Origin: Brachynemurus nebulosus
Taxonomy: Eukaryota > Arthropoda > Insecta > Neuroptera > Myrmeleontidae
DNA: 64,000 nt
Reading direction: 5' to 3'
Assembly: GCA_035578155.1 (NCBI GenBank)
Contig: JAPWDM010000004.1
Span: 57,152,660 to 57,216,659 of the forward strand
The translations under genes and the position numbers were made by a program. The notes beneath the pieces were generated by a model. It was not told the DNA's origin. It searched no databases and saw only the letters and a program-made list of their open reading frames with translations. Shown one piece after another: positions 58,919 to 64,000 of the stretch (positions within the stretch are counted from its first letter, which is position 1; the number at the start of each line of letters is the position of its first letter).

Positions 58919-59382
58919 AAGTGGTGGAGAATTATCGATAGCACTATCGATAACTATCGATAGTTTTGACTATCGAAAACTATCGACATTTTTTTTTTTA
59001 CTATCGATAGTTTTCGATACTTTTTTTAGTCACTTCGTTTACTTATAAATACTAAAGGTAATAAAAATTTCGTAGAAATTATAGCCAGAGATATAAAAAC
59101 AACCATTTTAAGGGAATTTCCGGGCAAAAAGGAATAATTCCGCCCCAGCGTAAAACCGGCGACCTTTTTTCTTTTCTTTTTTTTTTTTACTCGCCGGCTA
59201 TCTAAATGCCGCCCAACTTGGGTATCAAAAACTATCGATAAACTATCGATAACTATCGATAGTTTCACGACTATCGTAACTATCGATAGTCGGGACTATC
59301 GATAGTCAGAACTATCGATAGTCGGGACTATCGATAGTCAGAACTATCGATAGTCGGGACTATCGATAGTTCTCCATCACTA
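58919..59382. mobile_element. hAT-type MITE with 13 TATCGATA sites, 464 bp
   Basis: Ends AAGTGGTGGAGAATTATCG and the inverse of CGATAGTTCTCCATCACTA match at all but about three positions. A perfect 8-bp duplication GCACACCC lies at 58,911-58,918 and 59,383-59,390. The interior holds 13 exact TATCGATA octamers, four in the left part and nine in the right, several in a 16-bp CTATCGATAGTCGGGA/CAGAA array. Copy A has the uninterrupted target. Confidence 0.92.
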
Positions 59383-59819
59383 GCACACCCACGACACTAG
59401 CTCAATCCGAACACAAAATTTCAGCCTTCTAGGTTTATTTGGGTGCCCTATACGTGTGGTATAAACTTCGAAAACGTTGAAAAAGCATGAAATTGTAGCT
59501 TAAAAATGTTGGGGGTGGGGGTAAACTATTAAGACCTCCAAAAAGAACACCCTAGGCATGAACTCTATCAACCTACCAAATTTTAACCCTCTGCGTTAAT
59601 TCTGGGGGGCTGTGGGCGTGTTAGATCCAGCCAAAACACTTTCTTCCTCCTCTACTCTGAATTTTGGACACATTGTAGATAATTGACCGAAACATAATTT
59701 CCAAGCGGCCTGGAAAACTTTTATTGTTTTATTGCCCCCACCACCCCCTTGAAAGTTGGGCCGGAACCACTTACCAAATTTCAGCTCCTCTCGTCCATAG
59801 GGGGGTCAAAAGGTAGCGC

Positions 59820-60109
<290 letters not shown>

Positions 60110-60123
60110 TTACTCCCTCCTGC
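60110..60123 (-). promoter_or_regulatory. Polypurine tract
   Basis: Minus strand GCAGGAGGGAGTAA directly before the LTR start TGTACC, the expected place for plus-strand priming. Confidence 0.7.
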
Positions 60124-60496
60124 GGAAAGAAAAAATCTTGGCACTTTTCAAAAAAAAAAAAATTCCTGCTGAAGGGAAAAATTTTCAGGACGCAAACTAA
60201 ATTGTTCCCTGAAAATGAAAAAACCCTCCAGTATAACAATGCTAAATATTTACATGTCATTGTTATACAAACAGTATTAAAAAATTACAATACATAATAA
60301 TATGTATATTCACTTATAAATAATTTGAATTTTCTGCTTCTCCGATCCGGATGTCTTCCATAATTCAGAATATCCGAATCTAGAACAAAAAAACATACGG
60401 CAGAAAAATATCCAAATAAAATAATTAATTTTATCTATGAGAATTCATTGAAAAATAGAAATAAATTGAATAATTATTATCATTGCTTTATGAGAA

Positions 60497-61768
60497 TTAT
60501 TTTACGCAAGCTACTGTATGCTTTTTATTGGAAACTTTATCCAAATTATTATTTAATTTAATTTTAAAATAATTCTCATTCTGTTCCATTATTTTAAAAG
60601 GATACCTGGAGAATAAATGACAATTGACTCTATCATTGCGAATATGCATTACTCTCGGAGTCGTTATATTTTGTTTGAAAAAATTTCCATTTTTCGGATA
60701 ACTCACAAATGGTTTTGAAAAACACTTATCACTTTTGTGATACATTTTCCGATTATGGAAATTGTTACCAAAAATTGAATTAATTCTGTGATGTCGTGAT
60801 TGGAAATTAAACATTTTATCATCATTATTTAGATGATAATTATCGTATTTTGAATTATTCCTCTTTTTCCAGGAATTATTATAAAAAATCTTCGTTTTTG
60901 AATCCTTATGACATTTTGCCATTTTGTAATGGTTTCGATTCAATTTATTTCCATTCATTATTTCCTCTTTGAATAAAATGTACCAATAACATGGTTTGAT
61001 GCACTTTCTTGCATTTTCTCCATATTTAATGTGATATTTACATATTTCTGAATGGAATTTAGAATTAAAAATATTTTTAGAACAGTCAAAATTTCCTTTT
61101 TTCTTTCTGTTTCTATGGAAATTTTGCCTTTTCTTTAAATTTCTCAATTTTTCCTTTATGGCATGTATTTCATTATATAATTCTTCAAGTTTTTCATCTC
61201 TTAATTTAATTCCATTGATTTCAACTTTTCTTGAAGAATCATATATTTTGTCTGCCAGTTTACCTAATTCCAGCCATTCCAAATTCTCTTGGACATACAA
61301 GAAAGGCAATATGTTTTGTGGTACATGTTTAAAGAATATTTGCTTAAGGAATGAATCTTCCAAATTCAAGTCATATGCAAAATATTGCATTTTATTAATA
61401 ATCTCTGAAGGTTTTAGATTCTGAAAAATCTCTGTTTTAAATAAAAAAGAAAATTTTTCTGTTTTTGACATAACATATTTATTTTGTAATTCATTCCTTA
61501 TTCTTTCATATTTTTTTTCAATAGCCACGTCAGTAATTATGTGACGCACAGCTTGACTAGCCTCTGGATCGAGAGCGAGAGTAATTAAAAAATATTTATT
61601 GTCTTCATTGACAATATTCTTCAATTTAAATAAAAGATCACATTTGTGTAACCACAATCTAACGTCACCTCTGTCAAATTCCGGTAGTTTTTCGAAAATG
61701 AAATCTACTCTACCGTTTTCTGAGGTGACTGGTACATGAGTCATCTTCGTATTATTCTTTTTTGGCAT
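60497..61768 (-). CDS. gag: Gag polyprotein of gypsy-type LTR element (no pol)
   Basis: Intact 423-codon frame starting MPKKNNTKMTHVPVTSENGR, about 113 nt after the 5' LTR. Residues 28-160 resemble the capsid part of arthropod Ty3/gypsy gag (PEFDRGDVRLWLHKCDLLF, ALDPEASQAVRHIIT, LQNKYVMSKTEKFSFLF). Residues 165-215 are helical and charged. A finger-like C243-x2-H246-x9-C256-x3-C260 (CKYHIKYGENARKC) is where gag-pol proteins of this group usually pass into protease. Here the frame instead runs 160 more residues rich in Asn, Lys, His and Phe, and then stops. Gag would bind RNA and form particles; replication would need RT from another element. Confidence 0.85.
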   Translation of the reverse strand: MPKKNNTKMTHVPVTSENGRVDFIFEKLPEFDRGDVRLWLHKCDLLFKLKNIVNEDNKYFLITLALDPEASQAVRHIITDVAIEKKYERIRNELQNKYVMSKTEKFSFLFKTEIFQNLKPSEIINKMQYFAYDLNLEDSFLKQIFFKHVPQNILPFLYVQENLEWLELGKLADKIYDSSRKVEINGIKLRDEKLEELYNEIHAIKEKLRNLKKRQNFHRNRKKKGNFDCSKNIFNSKFHSEICKYHIKYGENARKCIKPCYWYILFKEEIMNGNKLNRNHYKMAKCHKDSKTKIFYNNSWKKRNNSKYDNYHLNNDDKMFNFQSRHHRINSIFGNNFHNRKMYHKSDKCFSKPFVSYPKNGNFFKQNITTPRVMHIRNDRVNCHLFSRYPFKIMEQNENYFKIKLNNNLDKVSNKKHTVACVK

Positions 61769-61867
61769 AATTATATTTTGCTTTTGAAAACAAATATGTC
61801 AAAATATAATTATAAATATTTTAATAATAAATAAATATTTAACGAATTACCAAATTCCTTTTGTCGT

Positions 61868-61877
61868 GGGTCACCAA
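61868..61877 (-). promoter_or_regulatory. Primer-binding-site-like sequence
   Basis: Minus strand TTGGTGACCC lies just inside the 5' LTR, followed by ACGACAAAAGG. TGGTGACCC-type sites start the internal region in many arthropod gypsy elements. Confidence 0.6.
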
Positions 61878-61880
61878 TTA

Positions 61881-62066
61881 TATAATTATGTTGCGTGTGC
61901 TTGACTCCGTATTTATCGATATTTAATAAGAGAAATAATAATCCAATTGTCAGTCAAAATCATGTATATTTCTCCGTTATCTGTTACCAAGATTATTCTC
62001 CCAGCATACTAATATTATTAATTTATAATTAATTTTATGCACGGCAAACTACGTAATTATGTGCCG

Positions 62067-62071
<5 letters not shown>
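61881..62071 (-). repeat. 5' LTR of gag-only element
   Basis: 191 bp, starting TGTACCGG on the minus strand. It differs from the 3' LTR by T/C changes near 61,890 and 61,975. Confidence 0.9.

Positions 62072-62148
<77 letters not shown>
62072..62148. repeat. (TA)n microsatellite
   Basis: About 38 TA units between the LTR element and FB9. Confidence 0.95.
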
Positions 62149-62149
<1 letters not shown>

Positions 62150-62154
<5 letters not shown>

Positions 62155-63075
62155 TAGCGGAAAAAACTAAAGGATCAAAAAAAATTCAAATTCTTAGCGA
62201 TTTTTCGAATGGCTGTATCTTCGTGAAAAATGGTCGTATCGGAGTCGTAAGGAAAGCAATTTAAAGCTGGAAGCTTTTCTTATTTTTACAAATTTAAATA
62301 CTGTTATTGATAAAAATGTAAAAAACCTGAGAAAAATTTTTTTCCATTTTGTTGAAGATTATAAAAGTTTAAGACCAAAAAAATGATCCTTGAATCTTTC
62401 CAAAAATTCAATCGAGTGAAACAAAAAAAACAGCTAGATGGATTAAATTGAAACTCGGTGGAGTTTTTGTGGGTATATTGAACTGTAAAAGGCACACTTA
62501 ACATTAACGGTTTTCTCGAAATTTTTAATTCAGCGCTTGATTTTCCAAAAAGCTACCAAAAGCTCTTTTTTTCTTGTTTTTTCAATTTCATGTAGAGTAC
62601 GCAAAAAATTCTTTTCTGAAAAAACAATGGCTAATCTCTGTAGAGAATTTATTCGAGTTTTTTAGACACACCTTCAATTTCCTGTGTGATCATTGGTTAC
62701 TGAGATATCGATGGTCAAAGACGAAATGATCTTTTTCCATTCAAAGTCAAAGGCCTAAAAAAGGAAAATTAAAGCTGAATGAACAGGTTATCCGGTCTAT
62801 ATGGTGGTTAAGTCGGAAAATTTTTTTTTAAGTCCGTGGACCAAAAAAAGAAACCGAAAAAATTCGAAATTTTTTTTTTTCAGTGTATTTATTAGGATTG
62901 AGCGACACACGTTGCCTTGAAAGTTTTTTTATCGCAAGATCTCAAAACTAGAAACTTCCAGCTTTAAATTGCTTTGCTTACGACTCCGATACGACCATTT
63001 TTCACGAAGATACAGCCATTCGAAAAATCGCTAAAAATTTGGAATTTTTTTTTGATCCTTTAATTTTTTCCGCTA

Positions 63076-63079
<4 letters not shown>
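62150..63079. repeat. Fold-back repeat FB9 (CACTAGCGG family) bounded by (TA)n
   Basis: Left end CACTAGCGGAAAAAACTAAA, right end TTAATTTTTTCCGCTAGTG. The left arm keeps only about 120 bp before jumping to the core (ACTGTTATTGATAAAAATG), while the right arm is full length. TA tracts touch both ends. Non-coding. Confidence 0.88.

Positions 63080-63167
<88 letters not shown>
63080..63167. repeat. (TA)n microsatellite
   Basis: About 44 TA units between FB9 and FB10. Confidence 0.95.

Positions 63168-64000
<833 letters not shown>

Noticed and set aside
59168..59200. Host gene signal around the Lys-rich minus-strand frame at 59,026-59,268
   Set aside because: Poly(T) on the plus strand inside a MITE gives the Lys run; no other support.

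Overview
This 64-kb window is AT-rich eukaryotic DNA, almost certainly arthropod and most likely insect. It carries P-like (THAP), hAT, mariner, pogo-like and PIF/Harbinger elements, an env-bearing gypsy (errantivirus-type) copy, introns with canonical splice sites, and long (TA)n tracts. I found no convincing host protein-coding gene. Essentially everything recognisable is a transposable element, a deletion derivative of one, or a repeat. Genus cannot be told from this sequence.

Layout, left to right. 1-3.2 kb: AT-rich DNA, a fold-back repeat built of TTAGGT-like units, and a 137-bp tandem array. 3.2-6.0 kb: a decayed P-like transposase (minus strand) with a recognisable intron. 6.9-16 kb: several MITEs (hAT, TIR type, Harbinger, pogo-like) and copy A of a (TA)n-anchored repeat with about 160-bp units. 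16.1-21.9 kb: a broken gypsy-type element with gag, RT, RNase H and env remnants. It lacks recognisable protease and integrase and is split by a 1.15-kb insertion. 21.9-29.2 kb: a mariner remnant followed by three long fold-back repeats. 30-34 kb: pogo-like and hAT MITEs. 33.0-42.3 kb: a nested stack, with a second P-like transposase split by a 4.8-kb hAT element (8-bp target duplication CATCAGTA) that itself contains a MITE. 44-51 kb: further fold-back repeats of two families. 54.4-56.1 kb: a fold-back copy interrupted by a three-unit tRNA-Thr-like composite with a 12-bp target duplication. 57.8-59.8 kb: copy B of the 160-bp-unit repeat with two nested hAT MITEs, one carrying 13 TATCGATA sites. 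59.9-62.1 kb: a young LTR element with one intact 423-codon gag ORF and no pol. 62.1-64 kb: two more fold-back units separated by (TA)n.

The main theme is nested insertion. Reading the insertions out (target duplications, empty sites in paralogous copies, frames restored on removal) gives a relative chronology. The most unusual features are the density of long inverted repeats abutting or containing (TA)n, the repeated design of MITEs with reiterated terminal motifs, the gag-only LTR element, and the DRE-like array in a hAT MITE. All calls are from reading the sequence and known family motifs; no search was run.
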